This document shows positions 39,590 through 50,099 of a stretch of 64,000 bases of DNA, piece after piece. The notes beneath the pieces are model-generated. The model ran no database searches. It saw only the letters and a list, made by a program, of their open reading frames with translations, and had not been told where the DNA came from. Made by a program: the position numbers and the translations under genes. This DNA comes from Hyphomicrobiales bacterium (lineage in GTDB: Bacteria; Pseudomonadota; Alphaproteobacteria; Rhizobiales; Rhizobiaceae), in assembly GCA_900465665.1 (NCBI GenBank), contig UBJO01000035.1:1-64000 (forward strand). The letters are read 5' to 3'. Position 1 is the first letter of the stretch. Every line of letters starts with the position of its first letter.

Positions 39590-40474
39590 TCAACGCTTCA
39601 TGCCCGTCGTGGCGATGCCGTCGATCAACAGCCGCTGGAAAAACAGGAAGAAGAAGAACACAGGCACCAGCGTCAGCGTCGACATGGCGAACAGCCCGCC
39701 CCAGTCCGATGTACTGCTCGAATCGACGAAGGTGCGCAGGCCGAGCTGGATCGTGTAGGTGTCCATGTCGTTGAGGTAGATCAGCGGCCCGAAGAAATCG
39801 TCCCAGGTCCAGATGAAGGAGAAGATCGCCGCCGTCGCCAGCACCGGCAGCGAGAGCGGCAGCATGATCTTCCAGTAGATCCGCCAGGCGCTGCAGCCGT
39901 CCATCATCGCCGCCTCATCGAGCTCGCGCGGGATGCCGCGGAAGAACTGCACCATCAGGAAGATGAAGAAGGCATCGCTGGCGAGAAACTTCGGCACGAC
40001 CAGCGGCAGGATGGTGTTGACCCAGCCGAGGTTGAGAAACAGCACATATTGCGGGATCAGCGTCACGTGATAGGGGATCATCAGCGTGCCGAGCATGATC
40101 GCGAACCAGAAATTTCGCCCGGCAAAGCGCAGCCGCGCGAAGGCATAGGCCGCCAGCGAACAGGCGACCACATTGCCGGTCACCGTCAGAAGCGAAATCA
40201 CCAGCGAATTCCAGAAGAAGCGCCCGAAGGTGATGTCGAGCCCGCTCCAGCCGCGCACATAGGATGTGAAGTCGATCGACGACGGGATGAGCGAGGTCGA
40301 CGAGAAGATCTCGTTCTCCGGCCGCACCGAGGCCGACACCATCCACAAGAGCGGATAGAGCATCAGCAGCGAGGCTAAGATCAGCAGCGTGTGAACGACG
40401 ATCGAGGCCGGCAGGCTGCGCTTGGTGATGTCGGATGGCGGCGCGGCGACCGCGGATGTGATCCCGTTAGTCAT
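39590..40474 (-). CDS. Carbohydrate ABC transporter permease (MalG type)
   Basis: 294 residues with six membrane helices. The EAA loop is seen as DEAAMMDGCSAWRIYWKIML, the contact site for the ATPase. Start overlaps the end of the upstream permease gene by eight bases, so they are translationally coupled. Confidence 0.94.
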   Translation of the reverse strand: MTNGITSAVAAPPSDITKRSLPASIVVHTLLILASLLMLYPLLWMVSASVRPENEIFSSTSLIPSSIDFTSYVRGWSGLDITFGRFFWNSLVISLLTVTGNVVACSLAAYAFARLRFAGRNFWFAIMLGTLMIPYHVTLIPQYVLFLNLGWVNTILPLVVPKFLASDAFFIFLMVQFFRGIPRELDEAAMMDGCSAWRIYWKIMLPLSLPVLATAAIFSFIWTWDDFFGPLIYLNDMDTYTIQLGLRTFVDSSSTSDWGGLFAMSTLTLVPVFFFFLFFQRLLIDGIATTGMKR

Positions 40475-41429
40475 CGTAATGCACCCAGTAGCGTGAGGAC
40501 AGGAACGAGAAGGCGGTGAACACGGCGATGATCAGCACCAGGATCCATGCAAGAGCCGAAGCGTAGCCCATGCGGAAGTTCCCGAACGCCTCCTGATAGA
40601 GATAGAGCGTGTAGAACAGCGTCGAATTGATCGGCCCGCCCGACCCGCCGGAGATGATGAAGGCAGGCGTGAACGCCTTGAAGGCGTCGATCGTCTGCAC
40701 CACGGCATTGAAGAAGATGACGGGTGTCAGCAGCGGCAGGGTGATCTTGTAGAACTGCCGGAACTTCGAGGCCCCGTCGAGGCTCGCCGCCTCGTACATG
40801 TCGGTCGGAATCTGGCGGAGACCGGCGAGGAAGATGATCATCGGCGAGCCGAACTGCCAGACGCTGAGCGCCACAAGCGTATAGATCGAGTAGCTCGGAT
40901 GCGAAATCCAGCTCGGGCCCTGGATGCCGATATGCGATAGCGCGGCGTTGACCAGGCCGTCACCGGCAAAGAGCTGCCGCCAGAGCACGGCGATCGCCAC
41001 GCTGCCGCCAAGCAGCGATGGGAGATAGAAGACGGCGCGGTAGAAAGTCAGCCCCCGCACCCCCTTGTTGAGCGCCATCGCCACCAGAAGCGCGAAGATC
41101 AGCTTGAACGGCACCGACAGCACCACATAGGTCAGCGTCACCTTCATCGCCGCCGCGAACTTCGGGTCCGCGGTAGTGATGCGCACATAGTTCGCGGCCC
41201 CCACCCATTCGGGCGAGCGGATCATGTCGAAATCCGTGAACGACAGGTAGAGCGACACCAGCGCCGGCCCGAGCGTCAGTCCCAGGAAGCCGAGCAGCCA
41301 TGGAAGAAGAAAGAGATATCCAGGTCCGTTGGCGGCAAGGAGGCGTCGCCAACGGCTGTCGGCGACCACTCCCTGATACTGCTCCGCCGTCGCGGCCCGG
41401 TCAGCCGTCGCGCGCATCGCATTGCTCAT
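40467..41429 (-). CDS. Sugar ABC transporter permease (MalF type)
   Basis: 320 residues from ATG 41429, with six membrane helices and the EAA loop YEAASLDGASKFRQFYKITL. A TTG at 41438, overlapping the binding-protein stop, is an alternative start. Pairs with the MalG-type permease. Confidence 0.93.
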   Translation of the reverse strand: MSNAMRATADRAATAEQYQGVVADSRWRRLLAANGPGYLFLLPWLLGFLGLTLGPALVSLYLSFTDFDMIRSPEWVGAANYVRITTADPKFAAAMKVTLTYVVLSVPFKLIFALLVAMALNKGVRGLTFYRAVFYLPSLLGGSVAIAVLWRQLFAGDGLVNAALSHIGIQGPSWISHPSYSIYTLVALSVWQFGSPMIIFLAGLRQIPTDMYEAASLDGASKFRQFYKITLPLLTPVIFFNAVVQTIDAFKAFTPAFIISGGSGGPINSTLFYTLYLYQEAFGNFRMGYASALAWILVLIIAVFTAFSFLSSRYWVHYDD

Positions 41430-41434
41430 GTCGG

Positions 41435-42721
41435 TCAACCCCGCGCGAGAAGGCGCGTGATCTCGTCGACAAGCTGTTTGCCGGCATCGGCTGGCGTGAC
41501 CTGGCCGAAGGCGACCTGCTCGGCAAGCTGGCGCAGAACGGTCTGGCCTTCGCCGGCGCCTGAAGGAGGCGGTGGCGGCAACGGCCCGGCGAGATCGCCG
41601 AGATTGGCCACATAGTTCAGCGGGATCTTGCCGACATCGTCGAGCATGCCGGCCACGACATCACGCATCGCCTTGGATTCCGGGATGCCGCGCTCGACAT
41701 CGAGCACCTTGGCGGCTTCAGGATCCTTGACGAAGAAGTTGACGTAGTCGACCGCCTGTTCGAGCGCCTTGGACTGCGCCGAGACCGAGAAGAACATCGA
41801 CGGCTTGCGGTAATGGCCGCCCTTCGAGTCCGCCTTGATCAGCGGGTAGTTGTTGAGCGTCAGCTTGTCCTTGACCACGGCCTGGAAGCCGACGAACTGG
41901 TTGCTGTGCGCATAGTCGATCGCGGCCTTGCCGAGCGTCAGCGGCGCGGTGTCGATCGTGTCCTTGTAGAGCGCCTGCACATCGGGCGGCACGCAGGCTT
42001 GCGCCTCGCGGAACTTGGCCCACATGTCAAACCATTCGGATGCATCGTCGGCGCCGAAGGCGATCTTCGAATCCGCCGTGTAGAGCGCCTTGCCGCGCTG
42101 GCGCACGTAGTTTTCGAACAGCGGCTCCGCGCCGCTGCCGTCGGCAAAGCCGAAGAAGCCCTTGCGCTTGCCGGCCTTGGTGATCTCGGCGCCCATCCTG
42201 CCGAGTTCTTCCCAGGTCGTCTTGTTGGTCGGCATCTCGACGCCGGCCTCCTGCAGCGCCATCGTGTTGACGACGGTTGCCGCCGAATTGGCGCCGAGGC
42301 TGACGCCATAGAGATGGCCGTCGACCTTGCCACCCTCGATCTGCGCCGGATCGAAATCGTCGAGATTGAGCTTCGACGGCATGTAGGATTCAAGCGGGGC
42401 AAGCGCGCCGCGCCGCGCATATTCGACGATATAGCGGTAATCCATCTGGATCACGTCGGGCGCATTGCGGCCGGCGACCTGGGTCGCCAGGCGCGGCCAG
42501 TAATCGCTCCAACCCAGGAACTCGCCTGTTATCGACGTGCCTGAATTCTTGGCCTTGTAGAGATCCGAAACCTTGTTGGTGCGGTCGGCGCGCGGTTGCG
42601 AGCCCCACCACAAGAGCCGCAGCCGGGCATCGGCGGCAAAAGCCCCTGGCCCCAGTGCGGACAGCGAAAGAAGCGTGGCCCCTCCCGCAACGAAATTGCG
42701 CCTGCTCACACGAAACGTCAT
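41435..42721 (-). CDS. ABC transporter sugar-binding protein, Tat-type signal
   Basis: 428 residues of the extracellular solute-binding family 1. The N-terminus MTFRVSRRNFVAGGATLLSL has a twin-arginine pattern and a hydrophobic stretch ending at AFA-ADA, so export in folded form through Tat is likely. The family core is seen at LLWWGSQPRADRTNKVSDLY and in the last third. ATG 42721 is preceded by GGAGG. First gene of the importer operon; element B lies 64 bases upstream. Confidence 0.92.
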   Translation of the reverse strand: MTFRVSRRNFVAGGATLLSLSALGPGAFAADARLRLLWWGSQPRADRTNKVSDLYKAKNSGTSITGEFLGWSDYWPRLATQVAGRNAPDVIQMDYRYIVEYARRGALAPLESYMPSKLNLDDFDPAQIEGGKVDGHLYGVSLGANSAATVVNTMALQEAGVEMPTNKTTWEELGRMGAEITKAGKRKGFFGFADGSGAEPLFENYVRQRGKALYTADSKIAFGADDASEWFDMWAKFREAQACVPPDVQALYKDTIDTAPLTLGKAAIDYAHSNQFVGFQAVVKDKLTLNNYPLIKADSKGGHYRKPSMFFSVSAQSKALEQAVDYVNFFVKDPEAAKVLDVERGIPESKAMRDVVAGMLDDVGKIPLNYVANLGDLAGPLPPPPPSGAGEGQTVLRQLAEQVAFGQVTPADAGKQLVDEITRLLARG

Positions 42722-42784
42722 CTGTTTTTCCTCCTCCCTTGGGGAGCGCCTCCACACGCTCCCGGCTGGTTTCTCTTGCAACAA

Positions 42785-42800
42785 ATAACTATTTGGTTAC
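42785..42800. promoter_or_regulatory. Operator-like element B between the importer operon and tetR
   Basis: ATAACT-ATTT-GGTTAC, the same pattern as elements A and C. It lies 64 bases before the binding-protein ATG and 123 bases before tetR, so one site could control both divergent units. Confidence 0.68.
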
Positions 42801-42922
42801 AAGCTATGAAGAAGCACCGGGACTGTCAAGCGACATGTGGCGGCGGGATCGTCAGGCTTGGCTTTTTACAATCTGTTCATAAACAACTATGAGCGCGAGG
42901 TTTAAAGGAAAGGGTAGTAGGG

Positions 42923-43591
42923 ATGGATGGCAGCGGAGAGAAGAAACCGGCCAAGCGGCGTTCGCAAGAGCGCGTCCTGCAGCGCGATCCCGAGCGAACG
43001 CGCGCCGCCATTCTCGAAGCCGCGACCAGGGAGTTCGCCGAAAACGGCATGGGTGGCGCCCGTGTCGATGCCATCGCCGAGCGTGCCGGCACCAACAAGC
43101 GCATGCTCTATCACTACTTCGGCGACAAGGAGCAGCTCTATCTGCATGTGCTGGAGGAAGCCTATGTCGGCATCCGCACCGCCGAGCGCGAGCTGCATAT
43201 CGGCGACCGCAGTCCGGAGGAGGGGATCGCAGAGCTCGCGCTCTTCACCTGGCGTTATTTCCTCAGGCATCCCGAATTCCTGAGCCTGCTCGGCACCGAG
43301 AACCTGCACCGCGCCCGCTGGTTGCGCCAGTCGGTGCGACTGAAGGAGCTGCATTCGCATCTGATCGTCGAGCTGACCGAGGTGCTCGACCGCGGCAAGA
43401 AGACGGGCGTCTTCATCGATGCCGCCGATCCGCTGAACGTCTATCTGACCATCGCCTCGCTCGGCTATTTCTACATTTCCAACCAGTACACGCTCTCGAC
43501 CATCTTCGGCCGCGACCTTGCCGATCCCGGGAATCTCGACGCCTGGGAGCGTCATATCGTTCACGTCACGCTTGCCTCGATCAAAGCCTGA
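42923..43591 (+). CDS. TetR family transcriptional regulator
   Basis: 222 residues. The N-terminal helix-turn-helix domain (about 22-70) reads RAAILEAATREFAENGMGGA, then VDAIAERAGTNKRMLYHYF. The C-terminal ligand domain is all helical and of the type seen in RutR-like regulators (FLRHPEFLSLLGTENLHRAR). A tract of basic residues precedes the DNA-binding domain. Placed between two divergent sugar operons that share an operator-like element, it is the obvious candidate regulator; the ligand is presumably the sugar or an intermediate. Confidence 0.92.
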   Translation: MDGSGEKKPAKRRSQERVLQRDPERTRAAILEAATREFAENGMGGARVDAIAERAGTNKRMLYHYFGDKEQLYLHVLEEAYVGIRTAERELHIGDRSPEEGIAELALFTWRYFLRHPEFLSLLGTENLHRARWLRQSVRLKELHSHLIVELTEVLDRGKKTGVFIDAADPLNVYLTIASLGYFYISNQYTLSTIFGRDLADPGNLDAWERHIVHVTLASIKA

Positions 43592-43644
43592 TCGCTGAAA
43601 TTTAGCCCCGGCTATTGACAGCGCCGCTTCTCTTCTGCCATCAA

Positions 43645-43660
43645 GTAACTGTTTGGTTAC
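43645..43660. promoter_or_regulatory. Operator-like element C upstream of the Gfo/Idh operon
   Basis: GTAACT-GTTT-GGTTAC, the most symmetric of the three copies, with five outer pairs of the palindrome intact. It ends 66 bases before the ATG at 43727. Confidence 0.7.
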
Positions 43661-43726
43661 TGACCGGGAGGAGCCGCGCGGCATCGCGCGTCCGGCATTG
43701 CAACGCAGTTTTGCAGGGAGGCAGAC

Positions 43727-44875
43727 ATGGCACGTCTAGGAATAATTCTGCACGGCGTAACGGGCCGCATGGGCTACAATCAGCACCTCGTCCGCTCGAT
43801 ATTGGCGATCCGCGATCAGGGTGGCCTGACGCTGAAATCAGGCGAGAAGCTCGAGATCGACCCCATCATCGTCGGCCGCAACGCCGCCAAGATGGAGGAG
43901 CTGGCGAAGCGCCACGGCATCAAGCGCTGGTCGACCGATCTCGACGCGGCTCTCAAAAATCCAGACGACCAGATCTTCTTCGATGCCGGCACCACGCTGA
44001 TGCGCGCCGAGCTTTTGTCGCGTGCACTTGACGCCGGCAAGCACGTCTATTGCGAAAAGCCGATCTCGGACGATCTCGAAGTCGCCATCGCGCTCGCCCG
44101 CAAGGCGCGCGGCTCGGGGCTCAAGCATGGCGTCGTGCAGGACAAGCTCTTCCTGCCCGGCCTGCGCAAGCTGGCGCTGCTGCGCGACAGTGGCTTCTTC
44201 GGCAAGATCCTCTCCGTGCGCGGCGAGTTCGGCTACTGGGTCTTCGAGGGTGATTGGGGCGTGCCGGCGCAGCGCCCCTCCTGGAATTACCGCAAGGCCG
44301 ATGGCGGCGGCATCATTCTCGACATGCTCTGCCACTGGCGCTATGTGCTCGACAATCTCTTCGGCGAGGTCAAATCGGTCTCCTGCCTCGGCGCCACCCA
44401 TATCGGCACCCGTGTCGACGAACAGGGCAAGCCCTATCATTGCGACACCGATGACGCCGCCTATGCCACTTTCGAGCTCGAAGGCGGGGCGATCGCCCAT
44501 ATCAATTCGTCCTGGGCGGTGCGCGTGCGCCGCGACGATCTCGTCACTTTCCAGGTCGACGGAACCCACGGTTCGGCCGTCGCAGGGTTGACGAAATGCT
44601 GGACCCAGCACCGCGTCAACACGCCTAAGCCCGTCTGGAACCCCGACCAGCCGCAGACCATCGATTTCTACAAGACCTGGGACGAGGTGCCGGACACGCA
44701 GGCCTTCGACAATGGCTTCAAGGTGCAGTGGGAGATGTTCCTGCGCCATGTCGCCGAGGATGCACCCTGGCCTTACGGTCTGGAGGCCGGCGCCAAGGGA
44801 GTGCAGCTCGCCGAACTCGGGCTGAAATCCTGGGCCGAGCGCCGCTGGCTCGATGTGCCGGCGCTGGAGTTCTGA
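43727..44875 (+). CDS. Gfo/Idh/MocA family oxidoreductase
   Basis: 382 residues, with Rossmann start LGIILHGVTGRMGYNQHLVR (an unusual HGVTGRMG loop, reminiscent of dihydrodipicolinate reductase), EKP-type motif in HVYCEKPISDD, and a C-terminal domain containing DGGGIILDMLCHWRYVLDNL with the active-site His. First of three catabolic genes transcribed rightward. It differs from the two other Gfo/Idh proteins here, so each probably catalyses a different redox step. Confidence 0.91.
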   Translation: MARLGIILHGVTGRMGYNQHLVRSILAIRDQGGLTLKSGEKLEIDPIIVGRNAAKMEELAKRHGIKRWSTDLDAALKNPDDQIFFDAGTTLMRAELLSRALDAGKHVYCEKPISDDLEVAIALARKARGSGLKHGVVQDKLFLPGLRKLALLRDSGFFGKILSVRGEFGYWVFEGDWGVPAQRPSWNYRKADGGGIILDMLCHWRYVLDNLFGEVKSVSCLGATHIGTRVDEQGKPYHCDTDDAAYATFELEGGAIAHINSSWAVRVRRDDLVTFQVDGTHGSAVAGLTKCWTQHRVNTPKPVWNPDQPQTIDFYKTWDEVPDTQAFDNGFKVQWEMFLRHVAEDAPWPYGLEAGAKGVQLAELGLKSWAERRWLDVPALEF

Positions 44876-44952
44876 GTCATGCCTGATATAGCGCGCTATG
44901 TACCCATGGTGATTGCGCCTGTTGCCCCGCATGAAAGTGGGGCACGGCAAAC

Positions 44953-45780
44953 ATGGTAGACGATCTATCGATCAACCTCGCGACCATACGCGAGCAATGT
45001 GGCTTCGCCGAAGCGGTCGATCTCTGCCTGAAACACGGCATCACCTCGATCGCGCCCTGGCGCGATCAGGTCGCCAAGGTGGGGCTCGACGAGGCGGTGC
45101 GCATCGTCCGCCAAAACGGCATCAAGCTCACCGGCCTTTGCCGCGGCGGCTTCTTTCCAGCAGCCACGGCGGCGGATCGCCAATCGGCGATCGACGACAA
45201 CAAGCGCGCTGTCGATGAGGCCGCCGCTCTGGGCGCCGATTGCCTCGTGCTTGTGGTCGGTGGGCTCGCAGGCGGCTCGAAGAACATCGATGAAGCCCGC
45301 AACATGGTGGCGGACGGCATCGCCGCCACGCTGCCGCATGCCCGCGCGAGCGGCGTGCCGCTGGCGATCGAGCCGCTGCATCCCATGTATGCCGCCGACC
45401 GCTCCTGCGTGAACACGCTCGGCCAGGCGCTCGACATGTGCGAGGCGCTGGGCGAGGGGGTGGGCGTTGCGATCGACGTCTACCATGTCTGGTGGGACCC
45501 CGATCTCGCACGCCAGATCGCCCGCGCCGGTCAGCTGAAGCGCATTCTCGCGCATCACATCTGCGATTGGCTGGTGCCGACGCGGGACATGCTGACCGAC
45601 CGTGGCATGATGGGCGATGGCGTCATCGACCTGAAGGGCATAAGACGGATGGTGGAGGGCGCAGGTTTTCATGGCGCGCAGGAGGTCGAGATATTCTCGG
45701 CGGAGAACTGGTGGAAACGCCCGGCCGACGAGGTGATCCGCACCTGCGTCGAGCGTTTTCACGACTGCTGCCGGATTTGA
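44953..45780 (+). CDS. Sugar phosphate isomerase/epimerase family protein (TIM barrel)
   Basis: 275 residues of the AP-endonuclease-2 / xylose-isomerase-like TIM barrel. Metal-ligand positions are seen in LAIEPLHPMYAADRS (Glu), VAIDVYHVWWDPDL (Asp, His) and AQEVEIFSAENWWKRP (Glu). Such enzymes interconvert or dehydrate keto-sugars. It lies between two Gfo/Idh genes, a pairing found in inositol and 3-keto-glycoside pathways. Confidence 0.9.
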   Translation: MVDDLSINLATIREQCGFAEAVDLCLKHGITSIAPWRDQVAKVGLDEAVRIVRQNGIKLTGLCRGGFFPAATAADRQSAIDDNKRAVDEAAALGADCLVLVVGGLAGGSKNIDEARNMVADGIAATLPHARASGVPLAIEPLHPMYAADRSCVNTLGQALDMCEALGEGVGVAIDVYHVWWDPDLARQIARAGQLKRILAHHICDWLVPTRDMLTDRGMMGDGVIDLKGIRRMVEGAGFHGAQEVEIFSAENWWKRPADEVIRTCVERFHDCCRI

Positions 45781-45841
45781 CCTAACAAGGACTAGGGCAA
45801 AACAATACTTTCGTTTCCGCACGCATGAGGAGGATCATTTG

Positions 45842-47116
<1,275 letters not shown>

Positions 47117-47167
47117 TTCAAGCCGGTTGACGAAGGCCGGCGGATTGTTGCCGGCGCTCGCGTCTCC

Positions 47168-47905
47168 TCAGGCGCCGACGGCGACCGGTTCCTTCGCCGT
47201 CGCGACCTCGATCATCGCAACCCAGTTGCGCGCGATCGCAAGGCCGCTGGCATCGGCTGCAGCGCCATCCACGGGAGCGAGATCGGGGTGACGCTTCAGC
47301 CAGCCGGGCTCCATCCGCTCGATCGTCGCCTCGAAGCCCGTCTTCCACCCCTCGACCACCGCGCGGCTGGCCTCGAAATGAAACTGTGTACCATAAGTCG
47401 CCCGGCCAAGCCGGAAGGCCTGGTTGCGCACGAGCGGGCTGGTCGCCAGCAGGCAGGCGCCCTCAGGCAGCGTGAACGTGTCGCTGTGCCACTCGAAGGT
47501 GGTGAAATCGGCATCGAGACCGGAAAGCAGCGGATCGGCCTTGCCCTCGTCGGTCATCTCGACGGGTTTCCAGCCAAACTCCAGCTGCCGGCCAAGATGG
47601 TTTTCCGCGCCATAGGCGCGCGCCAGGATCTGCGATCCCAGGCAGATGCCCATCACCGCCTTGCCTGCCTCGCAAAAGCGCTGCATCAGCCGCGCCAGCG
47701 CGGGCAGATAGGGGTAGTTCGCATCGTCGAGAGCGTCCTGCTCGCCGCCGAGAACGACAAGCGCGTCATGCTCGAAGATGCTCTGCGGCAGCCGGCCGTC
47801 GAGATAGGGCTGGTAGATGTCGAGCGCGGCATTGGCTTCGGCAAGCGCGATGCCGAGCGAACCCAGCGGCGTGTTCTTCATGTTCTCGATGATGGCAACC
47901 CGCAT
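47168..47905 (-). CDS. Class I glutamine amidotransferase-like protein
   Basis: 245 residues. The nucleophile Cys is in VMGICLGSQILARAYG and the catalytic His in YGTQFHFEAS. It resembles GMP-synthase-type amidotransferase domains that stand alone and act in gamma-glutamyl or polyamine catabolism or as peptidases. The second of two ATGs (MRVAIIENMKN) was taken as start because AGGAG abuts the first. No synthase partner is nearby. Confidence 0.87.
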   Translation of the reverse strand: MRVAIIENMKNTPLGSLGIALAEANAALDIYQPYLDGRLPQSIFEHDALVVLGGEQDALDDANYPYLPALARLMQRFCEAGKAVMGICLGSQILARAYGAENHLGRQLEFGWKPVEMTDEGKADPLLSGLDADFTTFEWHSDTFTLPEGACLLATSPLVRNQAFRLGRATYGTQFHFEASRAVVEGWKTGFEATIERMEPGWLKRHPDLAPVDGAAADASGLAIARNWVAMIEVATAKEPVAVGA

Positions 47906-48044
47906 CGGCATCTCCTGTCTTGCTGTCGACGAGAGGAAGAACACCAAGCCATCGCGCATTGCAATATCCGTTGCGCGCCAACCGGCCACTTCGTAAGCTC
48001 CGCACAACTGGAACAGTATGCCCGAAAGCCTGACGGAAAGCCCC

Positions 48045-48341
48045 ATGTCTGAGAAGAAAGCCCGCGTGACCATCCTCTACTGCACCCAGTGCAACTGGCT
48101 GCTGCGCGCCGGCTGGATGGCGCAGGAGCTGCTGCAAACCTTCACCGACAGCCTCAGCGAAGTGGCGCTCATCCCCGGCACCGGCGGCAATTTCGAGATC
48201 CGCGTCGATGATGAACTTATCTGGGAGCGCAAGCGCGACGGCGGCTTTCCCGGCCCCAAGGAGCTGAAGCAGCGCATCCGCGATATCATCGACCCCGACC
48301 GAGACCTCGGCCACACCGACCGGGCGTCGAGGGAAAGCTGA
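48045..48341 (+). CDS. SelT/SelW/SelH family (Rdx) protein
   Basis: 98 residues with the thioredoxin-like redox motif CTQC near the N-terminus (ILYCTQCNWLLRAGWMAQEL) and the GTGGNFEIRVD and GGFPGPKELKQRIRD blocks of the family. It is a cysteine, not selenocysteine, form. Predicted thiol redox role, substrate unknown. ATG 48045 is chosen; an upstream ATG at 48018 adds nine residues. Confidence 0.9.
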   Translation: MSEKKARVTILYCTQCNWLLRAGWMAQELLQTFTDSLSEVALIPGTGGNFEIRVDDELIWERKRDGGFPGPKELKQRIRDIIDPDRDLGHTDRASRES

Positions 48342-48363
48342 GCCGCGCCCGGCAGGCTCAGCT
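48336..48363. terminator. Hairpin between convergent SelW and BA14K genes
   Basis: AGCTGAGCC (48336-48344) pairs perfectly with GGCTCAGCT (48355-48363). The stem includes the SelW stop codon. No clear T-run follows. Confidence 0.6.
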
Positions 48364-48368
48364 CGCTC

Positions 48369-48827
48369 CTAATCGTAAGGCGAGTTGCAGGTCTTGTAGA
48401 TCCCCTCATAGGTCACGAAGCGATCGGTCCTCGGATTGTAGCTGCGATACTGGTTGCGGCACCAATCGACATGGAAGTTGCGATCGGGCGTGTTCGGCCG
48501 CGCTGTCCGCGCCTGTGGCTGCGATGGCTGGTAGCGCGTCGGCGGCTGCGGATCGTAATATTTCGGCGCCGGCCCCGCCGCGCGCGGACGATAATAGGTC
48601 GGCCCGGTCGCGGTCGGCGGCCTGTAGTTCGGCTGTATGTAGGATGGCGTGAACGACTGCCTCTGGCCGAAGGTGAAGCAGCCGCGAGAATCGCACATGG
48701 TCTGCACGCGGATGATATCGCGATTGCCCGTCATTTCGGGAGCAGACGTCATCGGCATGGCCGAAATCTGGTTGAACGGCATCACGGATAGAATCACAGC
48801 AACCGGAAATTTCTGAAAAACGCGCAT
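48369..48827 (-). CDS. Secreted Pro/Tyr-rich protein with BA14K-like C-terminus
   Basis: 152 residues with a signal peptide (MRVFQKFPVAVILSVMPF). The middle is rich in Pro, Tyr, Arg and Gln and probably unfolded. The last 35 residues (HVDWCRNQYRSYNPRTDRF, ending YKTCNSPYD) match the BA14K pattern of Brucella and rhizobial surface proteins, in which a lectin-like activity has been proposed. The ATG at 48827 replaces an upstream frame opening without a signal sequence. Confidence 0.8.
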   Translation of the reverse strand: MRVFQKFPVAVILSVMPFNQISAMPMTSAPEMTGNRDIIRVQTMCDSRGCFTFGQRQSFTPSYIQPNYRPPTATGPTYYRPRAAGPAPKYYDPQPPTRYQPSQPQARTARPNTPDRNFHVDWCRNQYRSYNPRTDRFVTYEGIYKTCNSPYD

Positions 48828-48971
48828 CGCACCATCCTTTTCCCTGAGGCACATATAGTGCGCCCGCCCTTTCTTGGCATCGCCCGAAATCCCCGATCGC
48901 CCAAAAACCCACCTTTCCCGGCCTTGGCCCAAGACTTTTTTGCGTGGTGTCAGAAAAACTTCAAAAACCTG

Positions 48972-49000
48972 TTGACACCAACGGGCCACCCCCGTACATG
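48972..49000 (+). promoter_or_regulatory. Promoter of tRNA-Leu
   Basis: A consensus TTGACA (48972-48977), a 17-base spacer and TACATG (48995-49000) place the transcription start about four bases before the tRNA 5' end at 49011. Confidence 0.75.
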
Positions 49001-49010
49001 GCTCTCCGTC

Positions 49011-49097
49011 GCCCAGATGGCGGAATTGGTAGACGCGCCAGCTTCAGGTGCTGGTACCCGAAAGGGTGTGGAGGTTCGAGTCCTCTTCTGGGCACCA
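49011..49097 (+). tRNA. tRNA-Leu, anticodon CAG
   Basis: 87 bases starting GCCCAGATGGCGGAATTGG and ending with encoded ACCA. Anticodon stem CCAGC/GCTGG closes the loop TTCAGGT, giving CAG; the long variable arm TACCCGAAAGGGTG is typical of class II tRNA-Leu; T arm GGTTCGAGTCC. Confidence 0.97.
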
Positions 49098-49106
49098 TTC
49101 CATTTT

Positions 49107-49126
49107 TGAGAAACTCGGATTTCTCA
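49107..49126 (+). terminator. Small hairpin after tRNA-Leu
   Basis: TGAGAAA (49107-49113) pairs with TTTCTCA (49120-49126), starting ten bases after the tRNA CCA. The T-run is weak, so it may be a processing signal rather than a terminator. Confidence 0.4.
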
Positions 49127-49206
49127 ACTATTTCAAGACTTAGCAAGTATCTTCGATACGCTTTCCGGTTCACCGGAAGCCCTCACGGGGCTTGTCTTGA
49201 AATGCT

Positions 49207-49231
49207 CAAAAGCGCCCTCCAAAGGGCGCTT
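49207..49231 (-). terminator. Terminator of the small membrane protein gene
   Basis: On the minus strand AAGCGCCC (49231-49224) pairs with GGGCGCTT (49217-49210), with T continuing past the stem, about 45 bases after the stop at 49276. Confidence 0.6.
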
Positions 49232-49275
49232 CGGAAGACCGCCGATACATTTTTTAAGTCGGCAAAAATTGTTCC

Positions 49276-49536
49276 TCATGCATCAATGCCAACTTTCGCC
49301 CGCCTTGCGCTGATCTCACAAACAACGCCGAGAATGATGGCCGCGATGATGTAAAGGAAGATTTTGTCGGAAAGCGCCTCGCCACTCGTCGCCGTCCCGA
49401 GATAGCGCCGGGAGAACGCCGCATTCGTTTCCATGTCAGGGGAAGTGAAGGCGATCAACAAAGCCGAGGAGACGCGGAAGAGCCCAAGCCAGAAAACAAG
49501 ATGGGCAACAACTTTTCCGATGCGAGTAAAGAACAT
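49276..49536 (-). CDS. Small two-helix membrane protein, unknown
   Basis: 86 residues with two hydrophobic segments (VVAHLVFWLGLFRVSSALLIAF trimmed at both ends, and KIFLYIIAAIILGVVCEI) linked by a polar region. No family recognised. GC is lower than average. A hairpin follows its stop. It lies on the 3' side of tRNA-Leu, a place where foreign DNA often enters. Confidence 0.6.
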   Translation of the reverse strand: MFFTRIGKVVAHLVFWLGLFRVSSALLIAFTSPDMETNAAFSRRYLGTATSGEALSDKIFLYIIAAIILGVVCEISARRAKVGIDA

Positions 49537-49834
49537 GGCTTCGAATGTCCCGATATTTATAAGAGTCTTACCGCCTTAGCTTGCTCCTGCGTTTCATTCA
49601 AGCGCATAGCGTGTACGCCGGGCCACTTGTTACTGCCTCATCGCAAGTGCCGATAAGCCTATTTCTACCTCTGTCCGCGTAGTCATGTTTTCATGCAACT
49701 CTGCCAAGTATTATCGCGCGACCGATCCCTTAGATAAGCCCCAATCTCTTTCCATCCTCTTCGAATGATGCTTAGCTCGTCCCGCTGGGAGGGTGACGAT
49801 ATTCATCGATAGTATTCGAGGGACCGGGTGCCGC
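49537..49834. other. Spacer without a supported gene
   Basis: About 300 bases of mixed composition between two small unknown genes. Short overlapping frames exist on the minus strand but have no convincing start or protein-like composition. No repeat or operator was recognised. Confidence 0.4.
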
Positions 49835-50056
49835 ATGACCAACGTGACGTCTTCTTCCGATACCACTAGCGGCCGCGGTTCCATGCTGAGGGTCGATCTG
49901 ACGGGCGTGCTTGCCTGTCTGCTGATGGTCGTCATCGTCGCCTGCGCCATCATAGGCTATGGCACCAGGCACCGGATCGACGACGTGGCGCAGCCGGTCG
50001 GGCCGAAGGCGACACAGCAGCAGGCGGTCGATGGTGACGTCGCCAATAGCGGTTAG
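49835..50056 (+). CDS. Small single-helix membrane protein, unknown
   Basis: 73 residues from ATG 49835. A Ser/Thr-rich start (MTNVTSSSDTTSGRGSML) is followed by one hydrophobic helix (LTGVLACLLMVVIVACAIIG) and a polar tail. It is convergent with the NrsF gene. It may be a small accessory of the sigma/anti-sigma pair, which is only a guess from position; the gene itself is not certain. Confidence 0.45.
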   Translation: MTNVTSSSDTTSGRGSMLRVDLTGVLACLLMVVIVACAIIGYGTRHRIDDVAQPVGPKATQQQAVDGDVANSG

Positions 50057-50099
50057 CAATCCCGCATGCAGAGTGGTCGTTCGGGCCGCCGTTTGATCA